Under the pieces are notes generated by a model. The model did no database searches. It had not been told where the DNA came from and saw only the letters and a program-made list of their open reading frames with translations. The translations under genes and the position numbers were made by a program. Of a stretch of 64,000 nucleotides of DNA, positions 33,873-42,021 are shown one piece after another. The number at the start of each line of letters is the position of its first letter. The first letter of the stretch is position 1. Source of the stretch: Denitromonas halophila (GTDB lineage Bacteria > Pseudomonadota > Gammaproteobacteria > Burkholderiales > Rhodocyclaceae); contig NZ_VMNK01000006.1 in the NCBI RefSeq assembly GCF_007625155.1, forward strand, positions 372,001-436,000, written 5' to 3'.

Positions 33873-34532
33873 ATGCAACAGATTCTGGTATACGGCGATT
33901 CATTGTCCTGGGGCATCATCCCCAACACCCGACAACGCCACCCATTCCCGGTGCGCTGGCCCGGCCGGCTGGAGATCGCACTGCGCGACGCAGGGCAGGA
34001 TGTGCGCATCATCGAAGACTGCTTGAACGGCCGGCGCACGGTGTGGGACGACCCCTTCAAGGCCGGTCGCAAAGGCATCGACGGCCTGGCCCAGCGCATC
34101 GAGGTGAACAGCCCCCTGGCGCTGGTGATCCTGATGCTCGGCAATAACGACTTTCAATCCATGCACCCCCACAACGCGTGGCACGCAGCCGAGGGCGTTG
34201 CCGCGCTGATCGACGCGATCCGCCGTGCACCGATCGAGCCGGGCATGCCGGTTCCGCCCATCTTAATTGTCGCCCCGCCGCCGATCGGCATGCCGGCGGG
34301 CACGATGGCGCAGAAGTTTCATGAAGGCGATCTGAAATGCACCGGCCTGTCCGCTGCCCTCGAACGCGTCGCCAAGGACCATGGCTGCGCGTTCTTCAAT
34401 GCCGCCAGCGTCATCCACTGCAGCGCCGCCGATGGCGTGCATCTGGACGCGCAAGCACACGAACAACTCGGTGATGCACTGATCGCGCCGGTCACCGCCG
34501 CCCTCACCAATGGAGGCGCCGCCGCCCCATGA
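33873..34532 (+). CDS. SGNH/GDSL hydrolase family protein (arylesterase-like)
   Basis: A 219-residue cytosolic esterase of the SGNH fold. Block I is VYGDSLSWG with nucleophile S10, block III is LMLGNNDF with the oxyanion Asn, and block V is DGVHLDAQAH with the catalytic Asp/His pair. Similar enzymes hydrolyse aryl esters or act as acyltransferases on sugars. No signal peptide, unlike the paralogue at 59739. AAGGGG precedes the ATG by eight bases. It overlaps the next membrane-protein gene by four bases. Confidence 0.88.
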   Translation: MQQILVYGDSLSWGIIPNTRQRHPFPVRWPGRLEIALRDAGQDVRIIEDCLNGRRTVWDDPFKAGRKGIDGLAQRIEVNSPLALVILMLGNNDFQSMHPHNAWHAAEGVAALIDAIRRAPIEPGMPVPPILIVAPPPIGMPAGTMAQKFHEGDLKCTGLSAALERVAKDHGCAFFNAASVIHCSAADGVHLDAQAHEQLGDALIAPVTAALTNGGAAAP

Positions 34533-34933
34533 TGCGCACGCTGTCGCTGTTCGTGGTGCTGCTCAGCGGGCTGGCCGGGGCATGGTTGTTCACACGCGGC
34601 GAGTTCTATCTGCCCAACCGCTTTGATCTGTCGCTGGCCACGCATTTCAGCGGCATCTCGGCCCGCCTGCTGGCCGGCGCCCTGCTGTGCCTGAGCGCGG
34701 CGGGGCTCAGTTTCATGCAACGCATGGCCATGGGCACCCGTGCTGGCGCGGATCGCGCCTGGCAGATTCGGCACTTCGTGATCCTCTCGTTGTGCATCAT
34801 GTTGTTCACCGCTGCCTTCATCAAATCCGAAGTCGTGCTCAACCCCGACTACCGCGCACCGGCTCACAGCACAAACACGCTGACGCCGATCTGCGGCGGG
34901 CTTCGCCTACCGTTCGTCATTGCTCGAATTTAA
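34529..34933 (+). CDS. Small membrane protein, unknown
   Basis: A 134-residue protein with three predicted helices (about 4-21, 46-64 and 86-104) and a hydrophilic C-terminal tail. It overlaps the SGNH hydrolase gene by four bases. No family was recognised. The stop codon lies inside the 34-bp palindrome that covers the next promoter. Confidence 0.55.
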   Translation: MMRTLSLFVVLLSGLAGAWLFTRGEFYLPNRFDLSLATHFSGISARLLAGALLCLSAAGLSFMQRMAMGTRAGADRAWQIRHFVILSLCIMLFTAAFIKSEVVLNPDYRAPAHSTNTLTPICGGLRLPFVIARI

Positions 34934-34963
34934 ACATTGACCGACCGGTCGGTTAATGTTTAA
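34930..34963 (+). promoter_or_regulatory. 34-bp near-perfect palindrome overlapping a sigma-70-type promoter
   Basis: Arms of 17 bp pair with one mismatch (34939/34954). The core ACCGACCGGTCGGT at 34940-34953 is perfectly symmetric and of the kind bound by TetR-family repressors. TTGACC at 34937-34942 and TTTAAT at 34959-34964, 16 bp apart, form a promoter that lies almost wholly within the palindrome, so a bound dimer would block RNA polymerase. A second TTGACC at 34968-34973 follows. No regulator gene of the TetR family lies in this window. Confidence 0.75.
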
Positions 34964-35079
34964 TCTCTTGACCTGTATCAAAAACACGTTTTTGCGCGCC
35001 TTCTACTGTTGTCTGCAGGGCGCGCACAGCACAGGACGCCGCCCGTGGCGACGCCCGGATACTCAGGAGGAGACAGACA

Positions 35080-36102
35080 GTGAATAAAGAAAAAATTGCC
35101 CACACCATGGACCTGCCGCCGGTTACGGCGCAGCCCAATGTGTTCCCGCTGTCGTGGAACGCGCAGACCGCCAAGATGGAAGAAGTCTGGGACGCCGCGC
35201 AGCGCGAAAACTGGGACCCCAAGCAACTGGCCTGGGACACCTTCGATGTCGAGAGCTATAGCTGGGAAGAGCGCGAGTCCATCGCCTACTGGTGGACCCT
35301 GCTGTCCTGTTTCGACGCCTCGGCACCCCCGGTTTTCGCCGAGGCGCTGATCAAGTGCTACGAGGACCATGAAGAAGACCCGGTGCGCCGCTGCTTCTTC
35401 TCGGTGACCCGCGACGAGCAGAACCATGAGCAGATGTGCGGCCTGGCCATCACCCGCCTGCTCGAGCACCCGGACCCGCTCACCTACACACCCAAGACCG
35501 AGCTGGGCAAGAAGCTGCAGCGCAATGCCCACTGGCTGTACTACAACGGCGGCCGCTACTGGACGGGCTACAAGAAGGCCGTGCCCAAATACAGCCTGGC
35601 CGTGCTGTTCAGCTCCTTCCTGATGGGCGAGATCGCCGCCGCGACGATCTTCAAGCAGATGCATGACAACACCCGCGAGCTGGTGTTCAAGGAAGCCTTC
35701 CGCAACATCGGTCGTGACGAAGGGCGCCACATGGCCATCTGCATGGCGTTGATGGAGCGCGATTACCCGAAGCTGCCGGACGAGGACCGCGCCATCGTCA
35801 CCAAGCAGATCCGCGCCGGCTACCTGTTCCTGTCGGCCGTGCTGTTCGAGCCGCCGATGGACTTCTGGGACCTCCCGGCCGACTTCATCGATGTGCAACG
35901 CGAGGCCGAGGAAGTGGCCCGCGGCGCCGGCTTCGGCATCCCGACCTACGAGGCCAAGAAGGAAAACTGGAAGAACGCCATGCTCAACCTGAAGGGCGTG
36001 CTCGACCGCTACGACATTCCCTTCCCGGCGATTCCCGAAGTCGGCATCTCCGGCCAGGAGATTTCCGAGATCGAGATGGACGACATCATTCCGGTATTCT
36101 GA
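35080..36102 (+). CDS. Carboxylate-bridged diiron (ferritin-like) oxygenase-type protein, substrate unknown
   Basis: A 340-residue soluble helical protein with two EXXH motifs: E113-Q-N-H116 and E214-G-R-H217. Glutamates E88 and E184, 25-30 residues upstream of each, complete the E...EXXH...E...EXXH ligand set of R2-like/ferritin-like diiron enzymes (acyl-ACP desaturases, AurF-type N-oxygenases, hydroxylases). The sequence DEQNHEQ and DEGRHMA most resembles the desaturase and AurF-like branches, but I cannot place it in one family. The next gene encodes a dedicated reductase, so it is probably an O2-activating enzyme. AGGAGG lies upstream of the GTG/ATG region; the start here is GTG. Confidence 0.75.
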   Translation: MNKEKIAHTMDLPPVTAQPNVFPLSWNAQTAKMEEVWDAAQRENWDPKQLAWDTFDVESYSWEERESIAYWWTLLSCFDASAPPVFAEALIKCYEDHEEDPVRRCFFSVTRDEQNHEQMCGLAITRLLEHPDPLTYTPKTELGKKLQRNAHWLYYNGGRYWTGYKKAVPKYSLAVLFSSFLMGEIAAATIFKQMHDNTRELVFKEAFRNIGRDEGRHMAICMALMERDYPKLPDEDRAIVTKQIRAGYLFLSAVLFEPPMDFWDLPADFIDVQREAEEVARGAGFGIPTYEAKKENWKNAMLNLKGVLDRYDIPFPAIPEVGISGQEISEIEMDDIIPVF

Positions 36103-36171
36103 TCGTCATCACGCCGCGTCCGGGTCGCCACGCAGGTGGCGGCCCGTTTTTGCCTCAACAGGAGAACAACA

Positions 36172-37221
36172 ATGAGCCGAATCCGCCTGCATCCCTCCGG
36201 TCGCGAAGTGGAGTGTGCCAGCGGTGACACCGTCCTCGGTGCCCTCGAAAAAGCCGGTTACGCGCTGCCCAACAACTGCCGCGCCGGCGCCTGTGGCGAA
36301 TGCAAGGTCAAGGTCGTGTCCGGCAACTTCGACCAGGGCATGGTACTCGACATGGCCTTGTCGCAAGATGAGCGCACGCAGGGCTTCGGCCTGATGTGCA
36401 TGGCCAAGCCGCTGTCCGAAGAGATGGTCATCGAGTGGGGCACGGAAGACGCCAAGCCCAAGTTGTTTCCACCGCGCGAGAACCAGCGCTTCGTGGTCAC
36501 CGACCGCATCCCGCGCACGCCGCGCATCGTCGAGCTGCGCCTGCGCCCGGTTGGCCCGCCCATGCGCTTCTGGCCCGGGCAGTACATCACCCTCGGCAAC
36601 GAGCGCGACGGCGCCCCCGCGCGCTGCTACTCGATCGCCAACGCCCCGCGACCCGACGGCGAAATCGTGTTGCAAGTGACCCGCGTTGATGAAGGCCAGA
36701 CCAGCCTGTGGGTGCACGACAAGCTCGGCATCGGCGAGCTCGTCAAACTCTCCGGCCCTTACGGCACCTTCATTGGCGACCCCGCGGTCGAATCCCCGGT
36801 GCTGTGTCTCGCCGCCGGATCGGGCCTCGCGCCGATTCTTTCGCTGGCCGAAGCGGCGCTGCGCCGCGGTTACCGCAAGCCGGTCGACCTCGTGTTTTCA
36901 GCCCGCGAACGCTCCGACCTCTACGATGGCGGGCTGATGAAGTACTGGGAAACCAAGCACCGCAACTTCACCTATCGCCCCACGCTCACCCGCGAGACCT
37001 GCGATGGCCTGCTGCACGGCCGGATTCCCGAGGTGCTCGCCAAGCAGTTTCCCGACCTGTCCAGGCACAGCGTGTTCATCGCCGGCAGCCCGGCCTTCGT
37101 CGCCGACTGCGTAGCGGCGGCCAAAGCCCTGGGTGCCACCGACGAGATGATCCACACCGAGGGCTACTTCGGTCAGGCCCAGCCGCAAACCGCACCGCAA
37201 AGCCATCTCACGCCGTACTGA
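36172..37221 (+). CDS. 2Fe-2S/FAD/NAD(P)H oxidoreductase, electron donor to the diiron protein
   Basis: The 349-residue reductase has an N-terminal plant-type ferredoxin domain (C36, C41, C44, C76), a central FAD domain with RCYSIAN at 151-157, and a C-terminal NAD domain with AAGSGLAP near 214-221. The domain order is that of phenol hydroxylase and methane monooxygenase reductases. Electrons would flow from NAD(P)H through FAD and the cluster to the diiron protein encoded 70 bp upstream. CAGGAGA precedes the ATG. No small effector/regulatory component or second hydroxylase subunit is encoded nearby, which argues against a classical multicomponent monooxygenase. Confidence 0.88.
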   Translation: MSRIRLHPSGREVECASGDTVLGALEKAGYALPNNCRAGACGECKVKVVSGNFDQGMVLDMALSQDERTQGFGLMCMAKPLSEEMVIEWGTEDAKPKLFPPRENQRFVVTDRIPRTPRIVELRLRPVGPPMRFWPGQYITLGNERDGAPARCYSIANAPRPDGEIVLQVTRVDEGQTSLWVHDKLGIGELVKLSGPYGTFIGDPAVESPVLCLAAGSGLAPILSLAEAALRRGYRKPVDLVFSARERSDLYDGGLMKYWETKHRNFTYRPTLTRETCDGLLHGRIPEVLAKQFPDLSRHSVFIAGSPAFVADCVAAAKALGATDEMIHTEGYFGQAQPQTAPQSHLTPY

Positions 37222-37287
37222 TCACCCCGCAGTGGACGAAAAAGCGCGCCTCGAGGGGCGCGCTCTTCTGCGTTTCGGAAACGACGA

Positions 37288-37620
37288 TCAGCCGCCCGAG
37301 CAGCCGCAACCACCGCCGCCGCCACCGCAACCGCCGCCACCTTGCTCAGGCGCCGATTCCGCCGGCGCGCCATTGGCCACGCCGAGCTGGATGGTGAAAT
37401 CGATGACGATTTCGCCGGCTTCGCGGGTCACATAGTTGATGCCGACCTGGTTGCCATAACGCTGCTGGATCTGGCCCAGCAGGGGCAGCGGATCGTGGTC
37501 ATTCACAAAACGCATGGTCTCGCCGTCGGCGAGGGACTCCAGCGCACCGAAAATCGACGCATGGCGGAAGCGCTTGGCCACGCCGCGGGCGTCGAACGGA
37601 AAGACGTTGCTATCGTTCAT
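37288..37620 (-). CDS. DUF2249 protein with Cys/Gly-rich tail
   Basis: A 110-residue protein. The DUF2249 core (FDARGVAKRFRHASIFGALESL, then MRFVNDHDPLPLLGQIQQRYG) is a small alpha/beta domain often linked to hemerythrin or iron-sulphur repair proteins. After ~90 residues comes a tail of Gly and Cys (GGGGCGGGGGGCGCSGG). It converges on the diiron reductase gene. ATG at 37620 gives the family start; a longer ORF has no support. Confidence 0.75.
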   Translation of the reverse strand: MNDSNVFPFDARGVAKRFRHASIFGALESLADGETMRFVNDHDPLPLLGQIQQRYGNQVGINYVTREAGEIVIDFTIQLGVANGAPAESAPEQGGGGCGGGGGGCGCSGG

Positions 37621-37857
37621 GTTGGTTTCACTCTTGGGGTTTGCGGATACGGCCAGCGCTGACGCTGACCTCGTGCGCCGATGATCCCGATTTGCCCGCC
37701 CTAACGCCTTGAGTTGGCGCAAATTTCCGTCACCCCGACGAACGGCACGGCCCGCGAACCGGCCGGCCACCATGCCGGTCACACGGAAAATCCTTGACGG
37801 CACGCCATGGCGTGTCCGCAAAATAGCCCCGACACCGCCTAGGGGAGGACACCAGGC

Positions 37858-39336
37858 ATGGGTATCGAAATTTCGGAAACCGGCTTTACGCCGCAGATGG
37901 AGCAGGCCTTCGCGCAGCGGCTGCAGGACAATCTTGCGGCCTTGAAGCAGGTCTTGGCGCGTCGCGGGTTTGGTCAGGGCGAGACCTCACTCGGCGCCGA
38001 ACTGGAGATGTACATCATCGACGCCGACGGCCGGCCCCTGTGTGTCAATCAGCAGATTCTCGACGCCGCACACGACCCGCAGCTCACCCTGGAGCTGAAC
38101 CGCTACAACCTCGAATACAACCTGTCGCCCTACCCGATTTCGGCGCAAGCGTTTCGCACCACCGAACAGGAGATGCTCGACAAACTCGAGCATTTTCGCC
38201 AATGCACGGCCGAGTTCGGCGGGCGCATCGTGCTGATCGGCATTTTGCCGACGCTGACGCCCGGCGACTTCGGCCCGCAGCAGATGACCGAGCGAAAGCG
38301 CTATCAGGTGCTGGTCGATCGCCTCAAGCAAAGCCGTGGCGAGCAGTTCCGGGTGAACATCGACGGGCGCGATCCGCTGCAGCTGACCATGGATGACGTG
38401 ACGCTGGAGGGCGCCAACACCTCCTTCCAGATTCACTACCGGGTCAGGCCCGAGGCCTATGCCGACACCTTCAACGCGATGCAGCTGATCACCCCGCTGG
38501 TGCTTGCCGTGTCGGCCAACTCGCCCGGGCTATTTGGTCATGAGCTATGGCACGAGACGCGGGTGCCGCTGTTCAAGCAGTCGATCGACACCCGCATCAA
38601 GGATCGTTACCGCTGGCACCAGAGCCCGCGCGTCGGCTTCGGCCACGGCTGGGTGCGTCAGGGCGCCTACGAGCTGTTCGCCGAGTCGGTACTGCTGTAT
38701 CCGCCCTTCTTCCCAATCTGCGGCGAGCATGATCCGCTCGAAGAGCTCGTCCAGGGCCGCACGCCGGCGCTCGAAGAATTGCGCCTGCACCAAAGCTCGG
38801 TGTGGCTGTGGAACCGCCCGGTGTATGACGATGCCGGCGGCGGCCATCTGCGCATTGAGATCCGCGCCCTGCCGGCCGGGCCGACGCCCATCGACATGGT
38901 CGCCAACGCCGCCCTGTGCATTGGCCTGGCCGAAGGCCTGCGCCCGCAAATCGACAGCTTGTTGCCGGCGCTGCCCTTCGCCTTGGCCGAGTACAATTTC
39001 TACCGGGCGGCGCAGGACGGCCTCGCGGCCCGGCTGGTGTGGCCCGATCCGCAACAGAGCAGCTGTCACGAACACAGCGCCGCCGACCTGCTCAAGCGCT
39101 ACCTGCCATTCGCTTACGACGGCCTGCGCGCCATCGGGGTCGCGGATGATGAAGCCAGCGGCTATCTCGCGGTGATCGAGCAGCGTCTGGCCAGCCGACA
39201 AACCGGCGCCGTCTGGCAGCGCGACGCCCTGCATCGGCTCGAAACGAAACTTCCGCCCGAGCGCGCCGCACGCGAGATGCTGGCCCGCTACCATGAGCAC
39301 AGTCTGTCGAACACGCCGGTCGGCGAATGGAACTGA
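37858..39336 (+). CDS. Glutamate-cysteine ligase (GCS2)-like carboxylate-amine ligase
   Basis: A 492-residue ligase of the GCS2/YbdK superfamily: GAELEMYIID near the N terminus carries the metal-binding Glu pair, ELNRYNLEYNLSP and NTSFQIHYRV are core strands, and HLRIEIRALPAGPT closes the active site. Such enzymes make amide bonds between a carboxylate (often gamma-glutamyl) and an amine using ATP. The length is above that of YbdK (~370) and below plant-type GCL. It overlaps by ten bases a predicted aspartoacylase-like hydrolase, so both may handle the same amide. GGGGAGG stands upstream of the ATG. Substrate unknown. Confidence 0.8.
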   Translation: MGIEISETGFTPQMEQAFAQRLQDNLAALKQVLARRGFGQGETSLGAELEMYIIDADGRPLCVNQQILDAAHDPQLTLELNRYNLEYNLSPYPISAQAFRTTEQEMLDKLEHFRQCTAEFGGRIVLIGILPTLTPGDFGPQQMTERKRYQVLVDRLKQSRGEQFRVNIDGRDPLQLTMDDVTLEGANTSFQIHYRVRPEAYADTFNAMQLITPLVLAVSANSPGLFGHELWHETRVPLFKQSIDTRIKDRYRWHQSPRVGFGHGWVRQGAYELFAESVLLYPPFFPICGEHDPLEELVQGRTPALEELRLHQSSVWLWNRPVYDDAGGGHLRIEIRALPAGPTPIDMVANAALCIGLAEGLRPQIDSLLPALPFALAEYNFYRAAQDGLAARLVWPDPQQSSCHEHSAADLLKRYLPFAYDGLRAIGVADDEASGYLAVIEQRLASRQTGAVWQRDALHRLETKLPPERAAREMLARYHEHSLSNTPVGEWN

Positions 39337-40424
39337 ACGCAATGCCCCTGTCTGATCTGCCCGCCGCCCTGGCGCCGCATTTTTACACTCTGCAAAACCC
39401 CATGCCCGAGGCTTTGGGGGACACGCCGGAAGCCTTTCTGGCCGCCCTCGACGGCCCCACCTGTATCGTCCTGACCGGCGCCGACCCCAGCCGCTGTCGT
39501 GCGCTGGTCACACTGCTCCACGGCAACGAGCCCTCGGGCGTACGCGCGCTGCACCGCTGGCTGCACGCCGGCATTCAGCCCGCAGTCACCATCGTGTGCG
39601 TGATCGCGGCGGTCGAGGCGGCGCAACACCCGCCGGTGTTCAGCCACCGCGTGCTCTCCGGTCGGCGCGATCTGAACCGCTGCTTTCGCGCGCCCTTCGA
39701 CATCGACGCGCAAGGCATGCTGGCGCAGCGCATTCTCGAGTTGCTGGTGCACTTCACGCCCGAGGCGGTGATCGACCTGCACAACACCTCCGGCTCGGGC
39801 CCCTCGTTTGGCGTGTCGATCTGCGCTGACGACGCCCACCTCGCCCTCACCACACTGTTCACCCGGCGCCTGGTGCACACCGATCTGCGCCTCGGCTCGC
39901 TGATGGAAATCAGCGAGCACCTCGTGCCGACGGTGACGATTGAATGCGGCGGCCGGACCGACGACGCCGCCCACACCGTGGCCTGGGCCGGCATCGATCA
40001 CTTCTTTCGCCGCCCCGACGTACTGACCCGCCGCGCCGACATCGACGTCGACGTCATGCGCAACCCCGTGCGCCTCGAACTCACTCCCGCGTGCTCACTG
40101 GCTTATGCCGATGCGCCGCGGGACGATGTGCACCTGACCTTGCGGCCCGACATCGAGCACTACAACTTCGGTGTGACGGCCGCCGGCACCTCGCTGGGCT
40201 GGGTGCGCGGCGCGCAGCTGGAGGAGCTGTTTGTCGCAAAAAATACCGCCCGCAACTGCCTGCTCAAGGACGTGCTCATGCTGACCGACGGCGAGTTGAT
40301 CACCCGACAGCCGCTCAAGCTGTTCATGATCACCACCCAGCCGGCCATCGCCAAAATGGACTGTCTTTGCTATGCCGTGCAGGCGGATGGGCGCGAGCTG
40401 ATCGCGGGGCAACGGCCCGTGTAG
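39327..40424 (+). CDS. Succinylglutamate desuccinylase/aspartoacylase family zinc hydrolase
   Basis: A 365-residue M14-like zinc amidohydrolase. The zinc ligands sit in LLHGNEPSG (His and Glu) and in VIDLHNTSGSGPS (His); RRDLNRCF carries the conserved substrate-binding Arg/Asn; the catalytic Glu is expected in VTIECGG. Members deacylate N-acyl amino acids or cleave related amides. It overlaps the upstream ligase gene by ten bases (an ATG at 39342 would give near-zero overlap). The pairing with an amide-forming ligase suggests a make/break couple for one amide compound (inference). Confidence 0.82.
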   Translation: MELNAMPLSDLPAALAPHFYTLQNPMPEALGDTPEAFLAALDGPTCIVLTGADPSRCRALVTLLHGNEPSGVRALHRWLHAGIQPAVTIVCVIAAVEAAQHPPVFSHRVLSGRRDLNRCFRAPFDIDAQGMLAQRILELLVHFTPEAVIDLHNTSGSGPSFGVSICADDAHLALTTLFTRRLVHTDLRLGSLMEISEHLVPTVTIECGGRTDDAAHTVAWAGIDHFFRRPDVLTRRADIDVDVMRNPVRLELTPACSLAYADAPRDDVHLTLRPDIEHYNFGVTAAGTSLGWVRGAQLEELFVAKNTARNCLLKDVLMLTDGELITRQPLKLFMITTQPAIAKMDCLCYAVQADGRELIAGQRPV

Positions 40425-40452
40425 CCAAGGCCGGATTCAAGCGATCGGAACC

Positions 40453-41178
40453 TCAGGCGTGGGTGCGCGCCAGATACACCGAACACGACGACTCGCCGCC
40501 GGTGTAGAAATTGGGAAAAGGCACCACATGCGCCTCGCTCGAGGCAAACACACGCCCGAGCAACTGCATGAAGGCATCGTCCGGCGGATCGTTGGACCAT
40601 AGCGCGAACACGCCGCCAGGATGAATCTTGTCGGCCAGCATGCCCAGCGTTTCATCGGTATAGAACAGGCAGTTCCCGCTGTTCAGCCAGTGGCTGGGCG
40701 AATGGTCGATGTCGAGCAGCACCGCATGCACGCGTTGGTCGCTCGTGCCCTCACCAAAGCCCTTGCCCGGTGCGCCGGCGCGCGCAAAGAAATCGGCTTC
40801 GACCAGCGAACAGCGCGGATCGCCCGTCAGCGTCGGGCCCAGCGGCACCAGGCCACGCCGGTGCCAATCGATGACCGGGGCCATCACGTCAATCACCGTC
40901 AGTGATCGGACGGCCGGGTTGGCCAGCGCCTCGACCGCGGTATAGCCCAACCCCAGCCCGCCGACCACCACATCCAGCGCATCGCCCTCAAGCGCCGCCA
41001 GCCCCATCCGGGCGAGCTGGATTTCAGACTCGGTGAACAGACTCGACATGAGAAAGTCGTCGTTCAGCTTCACCTCATACACGATCCGCCCGGCCAGACG
41101 CGGCTCGGCACGCCGCCGCAGGCTGATATCGCCCAGCGGAGTCGTCTGAAAATCGAGTTCCTCAAAAGCAAAGGCCAT
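40453..41178 (-). CDS. Spermidine synthase-like methyltransferase-fold protein
   Basis: A 241-residue protein with the Rossmann SAM-type nucleotide motif VVVGGLGLGYTAVEAL, the acidic strand end LTVIDV, and LLDIDHSPSHWL in the position of the catalytic Asp region of aminopropyltransferases. A short N-terminal beta domain precedes it. The lack of the full gate-keeping DDG motif leaves true polyamine synthesis uncertain; many such homologues have other, unknown activities. It converges on the zinc hydrolase gene. Confidence 0.75.
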   Translation of the reverse strand: MAFAFEELDFQTTPLGDISLRRRAEPRLAGRIVYEVKLNDDFLMSSLFTESEIQLARMGLAALEGDALDVVVGGLGLGYTAVEALANPAVRSLTVIDVMAPVIDWHRRGLVPLGPTLTGDPRCSLVEADFFARAGAPGKGFGEGTSDQRVHAVLLDIDHSPSHWLNSGNCLFYTDETLGMLADKIHPGGVFALWSNDPPDDAFMQLLGRVFASSEAHVVPFPNFYTGGESSCSVYLARTHA

Positions 41179-41223
41179 CCGTGCCTCCCGTTCGGTCGCG
41201 GCCCGGACGGCGGGCCAGTGTGT

Positions 41224-41880
41224 TTAGCCGGGTTTCTGACGCTCGGCGTCCGACTCGACATCCGACTCGGCGCTATCCGCATCCGCTTCCGGCAACGTCG
41301 CCGTCGCGGCCTCCTCGGCGCCTTCAGCCGCGTTCGCGGCGGGCGCTTCGTCAGCCACCTCCCCCATCGGCGCGGGCGCATCCGGGGCTTCGGGCGCTTG
41401 CGCCACATCCGTGGCGTCATCCGCCGGCTCGGCTACTGACGCTTTGGCGTCGGCAGCCAAGGCATCGCCCTCCTCGGCGTCATCCGCATCGGCCAGCGCC
41501 GCCCCCGTCACCGCTGCGGCGGCAACACCGCTGGTCAGCTGCTTGGTGTCCGCAGCCTCGCCGAGCAGCATCGCATCGACCCGCTCACGGAAGCGCTTGC
41601 GCGCCGGCCCGGCCGAAATCCGCTCGGAGCCTGACGACAGATGATCAAACAAGTCCTTGTAGGAGCCGGCCATGGACACGAATAGCGACGCGGTCTTGTC
41701 GAAATGCGCCTCGACATCCTGTTTGTAATCGGCCAGCTCGGTCTGCACGCGATCCAGTTCCATCTGCAACTCGACCATGCGGCTCTTGTTGCCGCTGAAG
41801 ATGCGCCCGAGCATGAAGCCCAGCACCAGCGTCACCAACCCCACTCCAACCACAATCATCCACATTTCATATTCCATCAC
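41224..41880 (-). CDS. zapG: YhcB/ZapG-like DUF1043 protein
   Basis: A 218-residue inner-membrane protein: one N-terminal helix (IVVGVGLVTLVLGFMLGRIF), a coiled coil (MVELQMELDRVQTELADYKQDV) and the DUF1043 signature HFDKTASLFVSMAGSYKDLFDHLSSGS at ~60-86. The remaining ~110 residues are an Ala/Glu/Asp/Pro-rich low-complexity tail. In gammaproteobacteria the family links cell division and envelope growth. The tail is longer than in the enterobacterial protein. Confidence 0.8.
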   Translation of the reverse strand: MMEYEMWMIVVGVGLVTLVLGFMLGRIFSGNKSRMVELQMELDRVQTELADYKQDVEAHFDKTASLFVSMAGSYKDLFDHLSSGSERISAGPARKRFRERVDAMLLGEAADTKQLTSGVAAAAVTGAALADADDAEEGDALAADAKASVAEPADDATDVAQAPEAPDAPAPMGEVADEAPAANAAEGAEEAATATLPEADADSAESDVESDAERQKPG

Positions 41881-42021
41881 ACCCCCCTTTGTCGTACTCA
41901 GCCAATGCCGGACGACACACGTCTCAGCATGGGTTAGCTGACGCCCGACCAGTATACCGGCGCCACTGCCCGCTCATGCCCACCCAGGCTGTGGAAAAAC
42001 GTAACGCCCGGCCAAACGCAC

